From Entomortierella parvispora (lineage: Eukaryota; Mortierellomycota; Mortierellomycetes; Mortierellales; Mortierellaceae), in contig OY752151.1 of NCBI GenBank assembly GCA_963573315.1, positions 496,001-560,000 of the forward strand: DNA of 64,000 nt. The letters are read 5' to 3'. A program made the translations under genes and the position numbers. Below, one piece after another: positions 31,597 to 41,037 of the stretch. The first letter of the stretch is position 1, and the number at the start of each line of letters is the position of its first letter. Below the pieces are notes generated by a model. It was not told the DNA's origin, made no database searches, and saw nothing but the letters and a program-made list of their open reading frames with translations.

Positions 31597-32515
31597 CAAG
31601 CTCCATAAACACAGCGACAATGACGCGACCTCATGTGGAGGCGGAGCCAGAATCGGTGAGTACTGTTATGTGCCTGGTTGGATACCAACCATGGGAACAA
31701 GGAAAAGCAATGCACTACCCGTAAACCTTCCCTACCTCGAGACTTTTGTAAAGCGTCTTGGCGGGGGTCATCTCTGTCAATATGAAGACAGAGAAAGCAC
31801 AGGTTGTGGGCAAGAAAACAAATGCGCAAGCTCCATAAACACAGCGACAATGACGCGACCTCATGTGGAGGCGGAGCCAGAATCGGTGAATACTGTTATG
31901 TGCCTGGTTGGATACCAACCATGGGAACAAGGAAAAGCAATGCACTACCCGTAAACCTTCCCTACCTCGAGACTTTTGTAAAGCGTCTTGGCGGGGGTCA
32001 TCTCTGTCAATATGAAGACAGAGAAAGCACAGGTTGTGGGCAAGAAAACAAATGCGCAAGCTCCATAAACACAGCGACAATGACGCGACCTCATGTGGAG
32101 GCGGAGCCAGAATCGGTGAATACTGTTATGTGCCTGGTTGGATACCAACCATGGGAACAAGGAAAAGCAATGCACTACCCGTAAACCTTCCCTACCTCGA
32201 GACTTTTGTAAAGCGTCTTGGCGGGGGTCATCTCTGTCAATATGAAGACAGAGAAAGCACAGGTTGTGGGCAAGAAAACAAATGCGCAAGCTCCATAAAC
32301 ACAGCGACAATGACGCGACCTCATGTGGAGGCGGAGCCAGAATCGGTGAATACTGTTATGTGCCTGGTTGGATACCAACCATGGGAACAAGGAAAAGCAA
32401 TGCACTACCCGTAAACCTTCCCTACCTCGAGACTTTTGTAAAGCGTCTTGGCGGGGGTCATCTCTGTCCATAATGAAGACAGAGAGAGCGCAGGTTGTGG
32501 GGCAAGAAAATAATT
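31597..32515 (+). repeat. 230-bp tandem satellite, about four copies
   Basis: Four near-identical copies of a 230-bp unit start at about 31597, 31827, 32057 and 32287. Copy 1 differs from the others at gtgagt versus gtgaat. The last copy ends with small indels (gtccataatgaag, gtggggcaag). The unit length is not a multiple of three, so the open frames of about 126 codons seen across it simply restart in each copy and are not taken as genes. It sits between two Crinkler-related loci. Confidence 0.95.
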
Positions 32516-33104
32516 AAATGGAGGGCGACACAACGACATAATGGCCTGAACGTACCGTGTTAGTTCCTAAAGACCGTCGATGGGGCAGAGCAGGCAATGG
32601 TGGTCGAGAGACGATGATGACGCGTGCGGAATGAGTGATGAGAGCGAGAGTGAAGGTCCAACGCGTGCAATGAAACAACAATGAGAAGGAGCGCAAGCAA
32701 GCATGCATGCATGCAGTAATAATATTGACTCCTGGCTCGCACAAGCCACCGGTTCCCCGCGCCTGTTCTGTTGCTGGAAGGCCGCGCTGCTCTCTGTGGG
32801 CATGGAGTAATGCGACCACCATCGCTATTGTTTGCACACATCCAGGGGCGCGATTCGCGTTGTCCAAGTAACCCTGCACCTCGCTTGCCTGGATGCATGC
32901 ACTCAAGCTCATGCATTGTGCGCGCTTATTCAGTCTTTGCCGACATTTTTCTCCTCCCATGGCCACCACTGCGACGTAAACTCCTTCCCTCCCCCTCAAC
33001 ATGCCCTTCATTTTCAACCATCATTCCCTCTCTTCTTCCTTTAGTCCTCACATTTTCTTTTTACTCCCCTCACCTAGCCGTCTCCTCTCCTGCCTCACAA
33101 CGCC
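32516..33104. other. Intergenic region upstream of Crinkler pseudogene
   Basis: No gene is supported. Several overlapping frames on both strands are open by chance. A gcatgcatgcatgcag run is at 32700-32715, and the last 120 bases are pyrimidine-rich, like a promoter/leader for the start at 33105. Confidence 0.45.
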
Positions 33105-33730
33105 ATGACCTACCACCAGCTGAACCACTTCTGCTTAGCTGACGGCGAGTCCACTCCGTTTCCCATAGAGATTGAGCCAACAGGGACAATCGGTGACCTC
33201 AAGAAAGTCATCAAGACTGAGATTCCCGGTACTTTCGATGGGGTTGATGCCAAAGACCTCACTCACACTCTGGCCTGTCTCGATTCCTGTCCCTGAAGAC
33301 GGCTCACACGCCTTCTTGCTCCGACATAGTTCAGACTCCCCTCCCTGTCGGTCCGTGCTGGCAGTTCCACTCCACTCTCAGACGAATCTCGTCCTATCAC
33401 GCCGCTCTCTGGTGAGTTGGCCGACATTGATCCATGGTCTCTACTAATAACCTTGGATTATCACAACTAATCCTCATTAGTATTGGCAGGCATCCTCAGG
33501 GCTGATATCAAAAGATGGCTGACCGATTCTTCGCAGCCGGATCCCCTGCTTCTGTTTTTCTGGACGCGCACGTGAAGGAGAAGTTTCCTTTGCCCACCAC
33601 TACCACGGGAATCAAAGGATTGCCAAATGTTGTGCTGCGTGGAGCCATCAAAAACTTCCCGTCGGTCAATATTGCTTGTGGTACACAGATGGACAGACAT
33701 GGAAACGGACAAAAGCAAGTACAGGAACAC
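33105..33730 (+). pseudogene. Crinkler N-terminal header, frameshifted
   Basis: The ATG at 33105 opens a header typical of fungal Crinklers (FCLADGES, then a GTIGDLKKVIKTE block) that resembles a ubiquitin-like fold. After KDLT at about 33264 the expected continuation (LWPVSIPV) is present but in another frame. A short duplication in cctcactcacactctgg explains the shift, and the native frame stops at 33294. A second conserved Crinkler block (ADRFFAAGSPASVFLDA, then GIKGLP) follows at 33518-33640 in yet another register. No effector domain follows; the similarity dies out before the 3' end of the CotH gene. I therefore call it a broken Crinkler gene that has lost its C-terminal domain. Confidence 0.6.
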
Positions 33731-33836
33731 GAAACAAAAACAAGATCAAATACAAAGACGAGAACAAGACACGAGCACAAGTACAGACTGGAACAAAGGG
33801 CGAGAATTGTAATGGGGACATGCCAATGTTATGCAT

Positions 33837-35646
33837 CTATACATCAGTCCTGCCAATCTGCTGAGATACCGACTTGGCCCTGCCGCTGATCCAAGCTTTA
33901 AGACTCTCCTTGGGACCACTGATCCTTTTGCGAAAGGCGGCAATAGTCCATTCAGGATTGACGCCTGGCAGATGGGAACGGTCAATTGAGTAGTCCCAGG
34001 AAACATCCTGCTCGATCTGCTTCACGTAAGCGTCGATACGCGGATCCAAGACGCCACTGTTGAAGACGCTCTTGGTAATGGTAAGGAGGTACTTTTCAAA
34101 TTCTCGGTTGGTTTCCCTGTTCTTGTAGATGACCTTGTTCACCAAGGGAAAGTCGGTTTTACCTCCTCCGGGAAGAATCTGTCCATATTTCTTGTACGTT
34201 GTATCAACACCTGGACGGCGGCCATTGCTGAATGTGTGGTCAAAGTCGGTGGGGATGAACTGCCAGACCTTGAGTTCTGGATTAAAGTACATATAATAGT
34301 TGTTGGCCCTATACCAAAACAAGTCCCAGGCGCCGGTAAGGTACTCGACTGCCATTGAGCGCAAGAAGCCTTGGAGATCGAGATGGTTATTCCAGTAATC
34401 AACGCTCCCAGTAGAGGTAGGATTCCAGTCTTGAAGGTCTTTCATAAAGGTGATAAGTTGCTTCATAGGCTCTCCAGTAGGGTTGTCACCGAGGATCTGG
34501 TTTTTGTACAGCCCAAGATCATAGTCAGTACCGCGGTTGCCTTGGTAACGCAAGGCTGCAAAGCGACCCGAGCCAGTCTTGCCGGAATTAATCTGATACA
34601 ATGAGCCCAGGGCAGATTTGTCTTTGATTCCGCCGTGATGAATAGTGTTCATGAGGAAAGACGGATCCTTGGTGTCTTCTGTCATCAGGAATAAACCCAC
34701 GGGTTTACCATTAGCGTAGACACGCGCGTAGCTGCCTTCAGTGGCAGGTACGCCGATCGAGTGAAGAATATCTGTGTACAATTTTTCACAGATCATGGAA
34801 ACATCGGTGCGCTCGGCGCGTAGCTTGATGGCGGGCCGATTAAAGAACGTCTCACCCTTGGAAACATCAAACTTGATACTCAGTGATACTTTGTTGTACT
34901 TGCGCGAAGCGTGTCCAGAGACCTTTAGATCCACCTTGTCGACTGAGTAGACGTTGTTGGCGTTGAGAAATTTGAAGCCGGCCGCCAGTTTATGTTCGAC
35001 TAACGGGTGACCCAGCATGTCATTTAAAGCGGCTTGGTCAACGGTGAGATGAATTGTGGCTATCTGGGAGTCGTCAAAGTTTTTAGATGGCTCGGGACGA
35101 ACGTCCTTGTAGACCTGCTTGATCGTGGGTAACTTTGAGATGGTAGTCTTGCGATTAAAAAACTCATTCAGCGTGGCGGAATCCCCTTCGTTTTCAAGGG
35201 TACGGAGGAACTTTTCACGCGCGACCACGGTGCTCTTGGTACTGAGCTCTACATAGCGGTAGCTCAAGGAGGCAGAAACACCAGTAACCGCTCCAGACCA
35301 CAGAGGAAAAGCGGTCTTCGACGTACGTAAAGGGTACAACTTCTTGTTGATCTCCACGGCAAATGAGTTGTCCTTGGCATTGGGAAAGCCGATGACGTTG
35401 AAGATTACTGATTGGTAGAGGTAGAGGAAAGAAAACGAAGGTCTATGAGAACCAGATTCAGGTACCAAGGCTTTCAACATGTATTCGAGGATTATCAGGA
35501 GAGAGCAAGTAGGTATAAGACCGACACGAGTTCATTGGTCTGACGGGGCGATACGATGATAGGAATGGGAGTAGGGTAAGAATCTCACCATCAGCAAACA
35601 CACTGGAAGCCATGGCCAAAAGGCCCAGAAGTATGAGGAGGGTCAT
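33837..35646 (-). CDS. Secreted CotH-family (spore coat protein H-like) protein
   Basis: Two exons, 35646-35589 and 35407-33837, joined in phase 1 across a 181-bp intron, give 542 residues. Exon 1 encodes a signal peptide (MTLLILLGLLAMASSVFA). The body matches the CotH kinase-like fold: LKVSGHASRKYNKVSLSIKF, then YARVYANGKPVGLFLMTED (the substrate loop), and DFDHTFSNGR near the metal-binding Asp. Proteins of this family are abundant in zygomycete fungi and sit on the spore or cell surface. Some have protein-kinase activity, and in Mucorales some act in host-cell binding. This copy ends without a clear GPI signal, so it may be secreted or wall-associated. It runs towards the 3' end of the Crinkler pseudogene. 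Confidence 0.85.
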
Positions 35647-36186
35647 TGTGTATGAAAAAAGAAATAAAGGAGAGAGAATGCAAAAGAGAGTAGCAAGTGA
35701 TGAGATCAGAAAGACAAAGAATGAGAGAATGATACTGGGAGTGGAGAGAATTCGTTCGGAGGAACCGCAGATATGAGAGCGAGTGGTCGGTGGGTCAAGT
35801 GACACAGTCTGGCTTCAAGGTTCCTCGGTAAGGTGACAGCAAAAAGTAGGATGTGTTCCAAGTGCGCAAGGGACGCATGGGATAGAAATAGTCCCACCGC
35901 ATGTCGTAGTTTCAAACTCCTTAATGGAGCAATTGTCCTTTCTCTGATCGCTGCACCCTCTACTTCTCTGCTTCTGTCTTTTCTATCTCGCCGCACACAT
36001 GCCTTACGTGCCGGACTGGGCTCTCTCTTTAGAACTACATGAGCCCTTTGCCGTGATCCATCCCTCCCCTCGATCCTTTTTCCTTTCCCCCCGTTGTTTT
36101 GAGTCCCTCGATTATTATTTTCCCCTTTGCCTGTTCCTTAATACTCATCCTCTATAACTTCCCGAAGACCTTAGAATCCTGTACAG
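35647..36186. other. Intergenic region between CotH gene and DIRS element
   Basis: This is the upstream region of the minus-strand CotH gene and the flank of the DIRS insertion. No gene is recognised. Confidence 0.5.
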
Positions 36187-36307
36187 CATTATTCTTCCCC
36201 CTCCAAGGGACTCTATCTGTGTGTATCTTTCTTTTATTGATCTCACGTGACTCCAAAGAAAAAAGTGCTCTACACTAAGGGACTGATGCATCTCTTGATC
36301 TCCATCT
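36187..36307 (+). repeat. DIRS left inverted terminal repeat and left end
   Basis: 36218-36307 is the reverse complement of 40318-40407. The outer 36187-36219 segment is the reverse complement of the first part of the internal complementary region (40179-40211). Confidence 0.9.
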
Positions 36308-36367
36308 TTCTTTTTCACGCTTTTGGGCATTCCCATCTGAAAATCCAGTAGACTGATCCTGATCCTC

Positions 36368-37318
36368 ATGCCCAATGCCACCAATCCACCCAACTTCGAT
36401 CTTGCCGTCTTGGCGGCAATGGTCCAAGACCTGTCCAGCAAGGTCTCTGAGCAAGCCAACCAGATCTCTGACCAAGCCAGTAAGATATCTGATCAGGACG
36501 CGACCATCAAACAGCTTCGGGAAGCTGCTCCCGAGAGCGAGGTCCGACCTGGACAAGTGGTATACAAGACCGAACGAGCAACCACTCTTTTACGGTACCC
36601 GGAACTACAGGAACAGTACCCTGCGATCACCCAAACCGAATTCTACAACACCGTCCTCCCTCCAGGACATAAGCACTTCGATTGGAACGATTATCACTAC
36701 ACTGAAGGCATGGATTACAAGCCCCCTCAGGTCATTCAGCATCATCATGCCATCAGTCTGCCAGAAGCAGCCCGCAGACACGACCAGGACCTGGGCAAGG
36801 CTCAAAGTTTCATCGCCAACACCACTCGGATGTACGACACACTTGCAGACGACATTGTCTCCTCGCCTGACTTTGTGCGTACAGTCTGGGGACAGCAAGT
36901 TCTCTCGTTCCTCAACACCGCACGCATCCTGGCATCCAATGACGCGTCGAAATTGGGAATCATGCGTCAGGACGTTCACCTCCGCCACCTGGGCATCCCG
37001 AACACGGAAACCAAGGAATCCGCTATGCTCACTCTTGAGGAGGTGGCAAAACGTCGAGCAACTGCAGACCTCATCAAGAAGACTTACAGTAAGCCGACCA
37101 GTAAGGAGGACAGCGGCAAGACAGCCTACAAGAAGCCCAGGTTCAAGAAGACGCTCCCAGAGAGATCGGACAGGAAGACATCCGACACATCAGGAGAATC
37201 GTCAAGCAGCCGCGACAGTGGCAGCAAGTACGGTAGCTCTTACAAGGACAGGAAGCCAGCCCGGAGCGACAAGTCCTCAAGAGACAAGGGAAACGGATCA
37301 GAGAAGGAGCGCCAGTAG
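36368..37318 (+). CDS. DIRS Gag-like protein
   Basis: A 316-residue frame, the first in the element. The N-terminal third has an amphipathic, coiled-coil-like repeat (EQANQISDQASKISDQDATI). A central globular region follows (residues about 70-230). The C-terminal tail is basic and Ser/Lys/Arg-rich (SDRKTSDTSGESSSSRDSG), suited to nucleic-acid binding. DIRS and Ngaro elements carry such a Gag-like first protein, poorly conserved in sequence. It ends 38 bp before the RT frame starts, in a different frame. Confidence 0.75.
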   Translation: MPNATNPPNFDLAVLAAMVQDLSSKVSEQANQISDQASKISDQDATIKQLREAAPESEVRPGQVVYKTERATTLLRYPELQEQYPAITQTEFYNTVLPPGHKHFDWNDYHYTEGMDYKPPQVIQHHHAISLPEAARRHDQDLGKAQSFIANTTRMYDTLADDIVSSPDFVRTVWGQQVLSFLNTARILASNDASKLGIMRQDVHLRHLGIPNTETKESAMLTLEEVAKRRATADLIKKTYSKPTSKEDSGKTAYKKPRFKKTLPERSDRKTSDTSGESSSSRDSGSKYGSSYKDRKPARSDKSSRDKGNGSEKERQ

Positions 37319-37356
37319 GAGCACGCCTTCTCAGATTCAAACGGGAATGGGAGGAG

Positions 37357-39180
37357 ATGACGGATTCGACTTGGATCAACAACATTGTCAGCAAGGGATA
37401 CTCGATCATCTTCAGCAAACCTCCACCATTGCGCCTTCCCCCAATTCACGACCCCTACACCACACCGGCGGAGAAGGAGGAGATAAACAAAGAAATCCTT
37501 TCTTTATTACAAAAAAGGGCTATCGAAGAATGCAGCGGTATGGGCTTTTACAGCCGTCTCTTCACCATACCGAAGAAAACAGGGGGACTTCGACCTGTTC
37601 TCAACCTCCGACCACTCAACCAGTACCTGAAGGCGCCACATTTCAAAATGGAGACGCTCACTCACATCTGCCAGATGCTACGACCAAAGGACTGGATGAC
37701 ATCGATAGACTTAAGCGACGCGTTCCTCCACGTGGCAGTACAAGCGGAAAGTCGACGATACCTACGCTTTCGATGGCACGGGAAGACTTATCAGTTCAGG
37801 ACCCTACCGTTCGGCCTGTCACTATCTCCGTACGTCTTCACCAAGATCATACGACCCATCCTACAATGGGCACGCAAGCAGGGGATCCGCATTTCAGCAT
37901 ATCTCGACGATATTTTGGTCGCAGCCACAAGCAAAGAAGAGTCGGAGCGACACACGCTTATGGTACGTCAACAGCTGGAACGACTGGGATTTCTCATCAA
38001 ACACGAGAAGTCAATGCTCACTCCCTCGCAACAGATCAATCACCTGGGATTCCGCATAGACACTGTCAAGATGGCGTTGTCAGTGCCAGGGAACAAGATT
38101 CGCGACCTTCGGAGGGAAGCCACCAAGCTGCTGCAGACAGCCACCGTCCCGCTCAAGAGGTTGGCGTCATTCATAGGGAGAGCGATGGCCATGACGGTAG
38201 CCATCTTCCCAGCGCGACTCAAGACACGACAGCTCATCCAGGTCCAGAACAAGGCCCTAGCAAGGAATTGCCCATGGACGGGATCTGTCACACTGGACCA
38301 CCGATCGAGAGAGGACCTGCAGTGGTGGTGCAAGAGCCTGTCGACATGGAATGGTCAGGGATTCCTCCCCCAGAGGTCGGAAATCGATGTGTTCACGGAT
38401 GCGTCGCAGGAAGCATGGGGAATAGTCTACGAGGACGTGGAGATCTCGAAGCTATGGACACCGGAGGAACAACCTCATCACATCAATTACAAGGAACTGA
38501 AGGTGATATGGCATCTGGTGAACCTCACAGACATGCGGGGCAAGACAATTCAAGTCATCTGCGACAACACGACAGCGATTGCGCAGATCAACAAATTCGG
38601 AGGGACCAGGTCTCAACCGTTGTTAGATCTGGCCACAAGGATTTGGAATTATTGCATCAGGACGGGTACGCGGCTCATGACAACGTACGTACCGTCTCAA
38701 TTCAATCCAGCCGACTCACCATCGAGGCGAATGATAGCACAGTTGGAGTGGTCGATCAGCAACTCGTTCTATCAACAGCTCGTCTCCACTTGGGGTCCTC
38801 ACTCAGTCGATCTGTTCGCCACGGCAGCGAACGCGAAGACACACAGGTACGTGTCATGGCTACACGAAGAGACTGCGTGGAAGCAGGACGCGTTCAGCTT
38901 CAGCTGGAAGGACCTGGGCCGAGTGTACATCTGCCCCCCATGGTCCCTTCTCAATCGGGTGCTGGAGAAGGTCAGGACGGACAGGGTCCGAGCGACAGTG
39001 ATCACACCACAGTGGCCTGCAATGATCTGGTACCCTACGATCCGAGCCATGTCAACGCACGAGCCCATTCCAGTACCGCGGTCAATGGTAAGAGCAGCTC
39101 CAGGGAACAGCCCACAGCCTCTGGAACGCAACCCAATGTGGCAGTTAACAGCTTGGAGCGTCGACGGCAACAAGCTGTGA
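37357..39180 (+). CDS. DIRS reverse transcriptase / RNase H / methyltransferase-like polyprotein
   Basis: A 607-residue frame. Reverse transcriptase occupies residues about 40-260. It shows IPKKTGGLRPVLNLRPLN, SIDLSDAFLHV, LPFGLSLSPYVFTK and the catalytic YLDDIL box at 182-187. An RNase H domain follows: DVFTDASQEAWG, the Glu in NYKELKVIWHLV, and VICDNTTAIAQIN. The C-terminus matches the DNA N6-adenine methyltransferase-like domain seen in DIRS elements, with SVDLFATAANAK and a CPPW motif. It has all catalytic residues I would expect. The recombinase frame is open across this entire gene. Confidence 0.92.
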   Translation: MTDSTWINNIVSKGYSIIFSKPPPLRLPPIHDPYTTPAEKEEINKEILSLLQKRAIEECSGMGFYSRLFTIPKKTGGLRPVLNLRPLNQYLKAPHFKMETLTHICQMLRPKDWMTSIDLSDAFLHVAVQAESRRYLRFRWHGKTYQFRTLPFGLSLSPYVFTKIIRPILQWARKQGIRISAYLDDILVAATSKEESERHTLMVRQQLERLGFLIKHEKSMLTPSQQINHLGFRIDTVKMALSVPGNKIRDLRREATKLLQTATVPLKRLASFIGRAMAMTVAIFPARLKTRQLIQVQNKALARNCPWTGSVTLDHRSREDLQWWCKSLSTWNGQGFLPQRSEIDVFTDASQEAWGIVYEDVEISKLWTPEEQPHHINYKELKVIWHLVNLTDMRGKTIQVICDNTTAIAQINKFGGTRSQPLLDLATRIWNYCIRTGTRLMTTYVPSQFNPADSPSRRMIAQLEWSISNSFYQQLVSTWGPHSVDLFATAANAKTHRYVSWLHEETAWKQDAFSFSWKDLGRVYICPPWSLLNRVLEKVRTDRVRATVITPQWPAMIWYPTIRAMSTHEPIPVPRSMVRAAPGNSPQPLERNPMWQLTAWSVDGNKL

Positions 39181-40229
39181 TTTCAGGAGCCGATTCTGGG
39201 GTCCTGCTCCGACTTTTTGACTCCAAGTCGGCCAGGTCCAGGAATGCCAAGGGCTCATCAGGTCAGCAGGCATTCGTACGTTGGCTGCAGGAGCGTCAGC
39301 GACAACTAGACGACACCACTTCGACTGACCTCATGAACTACCTGAACTTTGGGCTCGAGTCTAAGTCCTGGAAGCCCCAGACAGCTCGAGCATATCTGGC
39401 AACAATTCTCAAGCTCTTCCCGCAGGATAGGCAGGAAGGGCTACGCTCGGATGAGAACTTGACAGATTTTCTCAGGATCATGGGGAGCAACACACTCAAA
39501 CGTGTTCGGAACCTCGACACCGATTTGGACCCGATCATCAAGGCGATACGAGACATGGGCGAGAACGAGCCCATGGACATCCAGCAACTGACGGCAAAGA
39601 CTTGCTTCTTGCTGGGATTGGTTGGCTTCCTCAGAGCGGACGATCTGGCGTGCGTGGACGCAGCACAGTGTCGAATGAGAAAAGGATCCCTAGAGATGGT
39701 CATCGTTTCACCGAAAGAGCGCCGAAACGGACAGCCTATTGTCAAGCATGTCATGATCCACCCACACGAGGAACGGATCCTCTGCCCTGTGAGCGTGTAT
39801 CAGGAATACCGCAGGCGTACAGAGCAGCATGACGCACGGGCGAGAGGCCAACATCACAAGTTTGACAGGCAGCTACTGCAGTTGGACTTCACACCCCTGA
39901 TTCGGGATGTCAGTTTTGGCACGTCAGGGTTGAGCGCGCAGAGGATTTCCAAGTACCTCGGAAGGCTCTTGGACAAGCTGCCTCGGGAGGAGGGACAGTC
40001 TCGTATCAAGGTCCGCGCCTTGGCAGCTACGAATGCCCTCAGTCGGGGCGTTCCAGTGGACGACGTGACCGCTCAAGGCAATTGGTCGTCGCCCACAATG
40101 GTGGAAGGTTACTACCGCGTTTCGAGAGCACTCGCCAGCAACTTCACCAACACTCTTCTTCCTTTGCATCGGGATTCACAGATAGAGTCCCTTGGAGGGG
40201 GAAGAATAATGTCCAGCGATGCCGAATGA
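38940..40229 (+). CDS. DIRS tyrosine recombinase
   Basis: I start this at the ATG at 38940, which overlaps the RT frame by 241 bp and gives 429 residues. The same frame is open without a stop from 36375. The catalytic domain shows the first Arg in GFLRADDL, KVRALAATNALSRG for the H/K-x-x-R region, and the nucleophile Tyr in VEGYYRVSR. The N-terminal part (WKPQTARAYLATI) resembles the core-binding domain. The recombinase inserts the circular cDNA by site-specific strand exchange. The stop at 40227-40229 falls inside the internal complementary region, a common arrangement in DIRS elements. Confidence 0.87.
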   Translation: MVPSQSGAGEGQDGQGPSDSDHTTVACNDLVPYDPSHVNARAHSSTAVNGKSSSREQPTASGTQPNVAVNSLERRRQQAVISGADSGVLLRLFDSKSARSRNAKGSSGQQAFVRWLQERQRQLDDTTSTDLMNYLNFGLESKSWKPQTARAYLATILKLFPQDRQEGLRSDENLTDFLRIMGSNTLKRVRNLDTDLDPIIKAIRDMGENEPMDIQQLTAKTCFLLGLVGFLRADDLACVDAAQCRMRKGSLEMVIVSPKERRNGQPIVKHVMIHPHEERILCPVSVYQEYRRRTEQHDARARGQHHKFDRQLLQLDFTPLIRDVSFGTSGLSAQRISKYLGRLLDKLPREEGQSRIKVRALAATNALSRGVPVDDVTAQGNWSSPTMVEGYYRVSRALASNFTNTLLPLHRDSQIESLGGGRIMSSDAE

Positions 40230-40279
40230 AATGAAGGCTGAAGCACATTTATTCGACACCGACAAGGGACTCTAGATGT
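40179..40279 (+). repeat. DIRS internal complementary region
   Basis: 40179-40211 complements the left end of the element and 40208-40279 complements the right end. The two overlap by a few bases (aatg). This joins the two termini head to head, as expected of the template used to complete DIRS ends. Confidence 0.9.
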
Positions 40280-40317
40280 CCCACCCAACCCTCCCTGGTC
40301 TCTTTTGCTTTGAGAGT

Positions 40318-40476
40318 AGATGGAGATCAAGAGATGCATCAGTCCCTTAGTGTAGAGCACTTTTTTCTTTGGAGTCACGTGAGATCAATAAAAGAAAGAT
40401 ACACACATCTAGAGTCCCTTGTCGGTGTCGAATAAATGTGCTTCAGCCTTCATTTCATTCGGCATCGCTGGACATT
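40318..40476 (+). repeat. DIRS right inverted terminal repeat and right end
   Basis: 40318-40407 is the reverse complement of the left repeat, and 40405-40476 is the reverse complement of the second part of the internal complementary region. Confidence 0.9.
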
Positions 40477-41037
40477 CCTTCGCCTTGATATAAATTGGGA
40501 CTAATTTCGAATCGCGAATAATTTATCACCGTCTTCTCCAGGCGAGTCAGTCAGGCATTTAACGTCTGCGCAAAGCTCTGCTCATGCTGGCGGATCTCTT
40601 GGTATAGTAGACTAGTATAATATGAATGGTGGCACAGTTGTGAGCAGCTGGACTGCTTCTGCAGGCGCGTATGAAAGTGACCATGGCGTGCGCGGCGTTT
40701 TGGTGGTGCATGGGGAAACCTGATAAAAATCTAGGATAATTTTGTGAGCCCATTGACTAATCAATCAACGATGAACTGTCTCCGCTTTTCTGTAGGGACG
40801 CAGTGCTGGCCTTCAGTGTGCGTACGCTGCGCGCGCGCGGGGCGCGTCTGTGAGAGGACCGTGAGAATTGTTCGGACTGTTTTCGTTGTTGCAACATGTC
40901 TATAAAGGACCATCAGAACCCCTTTTACATTTTTTCCCCCTCGAACACACTGTTTCTCCCTGAACTAAAATTTTCACACGCATTCCGCTACACCCTCACC
41001 CTAACCTTCACTCACCCCTCGTTCTCACGCCTCTGCA
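40477..41037. other. Intergenic region and ERG6 promoter
   Basis: No gene is seen. A GC-alternating patch (gctgcgcgcgcgcggggcgcg, about 40828-40848) and a tataaagg box at 40900 lie upstream of the ERG6 start, followed by a pyrimidine-rich leader. Confidence 0.55.

Larger units (their letters stand above)
36187..40476 (+). mobile_element. Complete DIRS-type tyrosine-recombinase retrotransposon
   Basis: All structural parts are visible. The inverted terminal repeats pair 36218-36307 with 40318-40407. An internal complementary region at 40179-40279 is complementary to the extreme left end (36187-36219) and then to the extreme right end (40405-40476). Three proteins lie in three frames: Gag-like, RT/RNase H/methyltransferase-like, and tyrosine recombinase. 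DIRS elements integrate through a circular intermediate using the recombinase, without target-site duplication. The ends are intact and no frame is interrupted, so it may be recent and active. Confidence 0.92.

Noticed and set aside
31572..32471. Repeated open frames of about 92-126 codons on both strands
   Set aside because: They are created afresh by each copy of the 230-bp satellite, which is not a multiple of three, and have no domain or start context.
32514..33142. Overlapping open frames on both strands upstream of the Crinkler pseudogene
   Set aside because: There is no domain, no splice support and no preference for one frame; they look like chance openings in GC-rich leader DNA.
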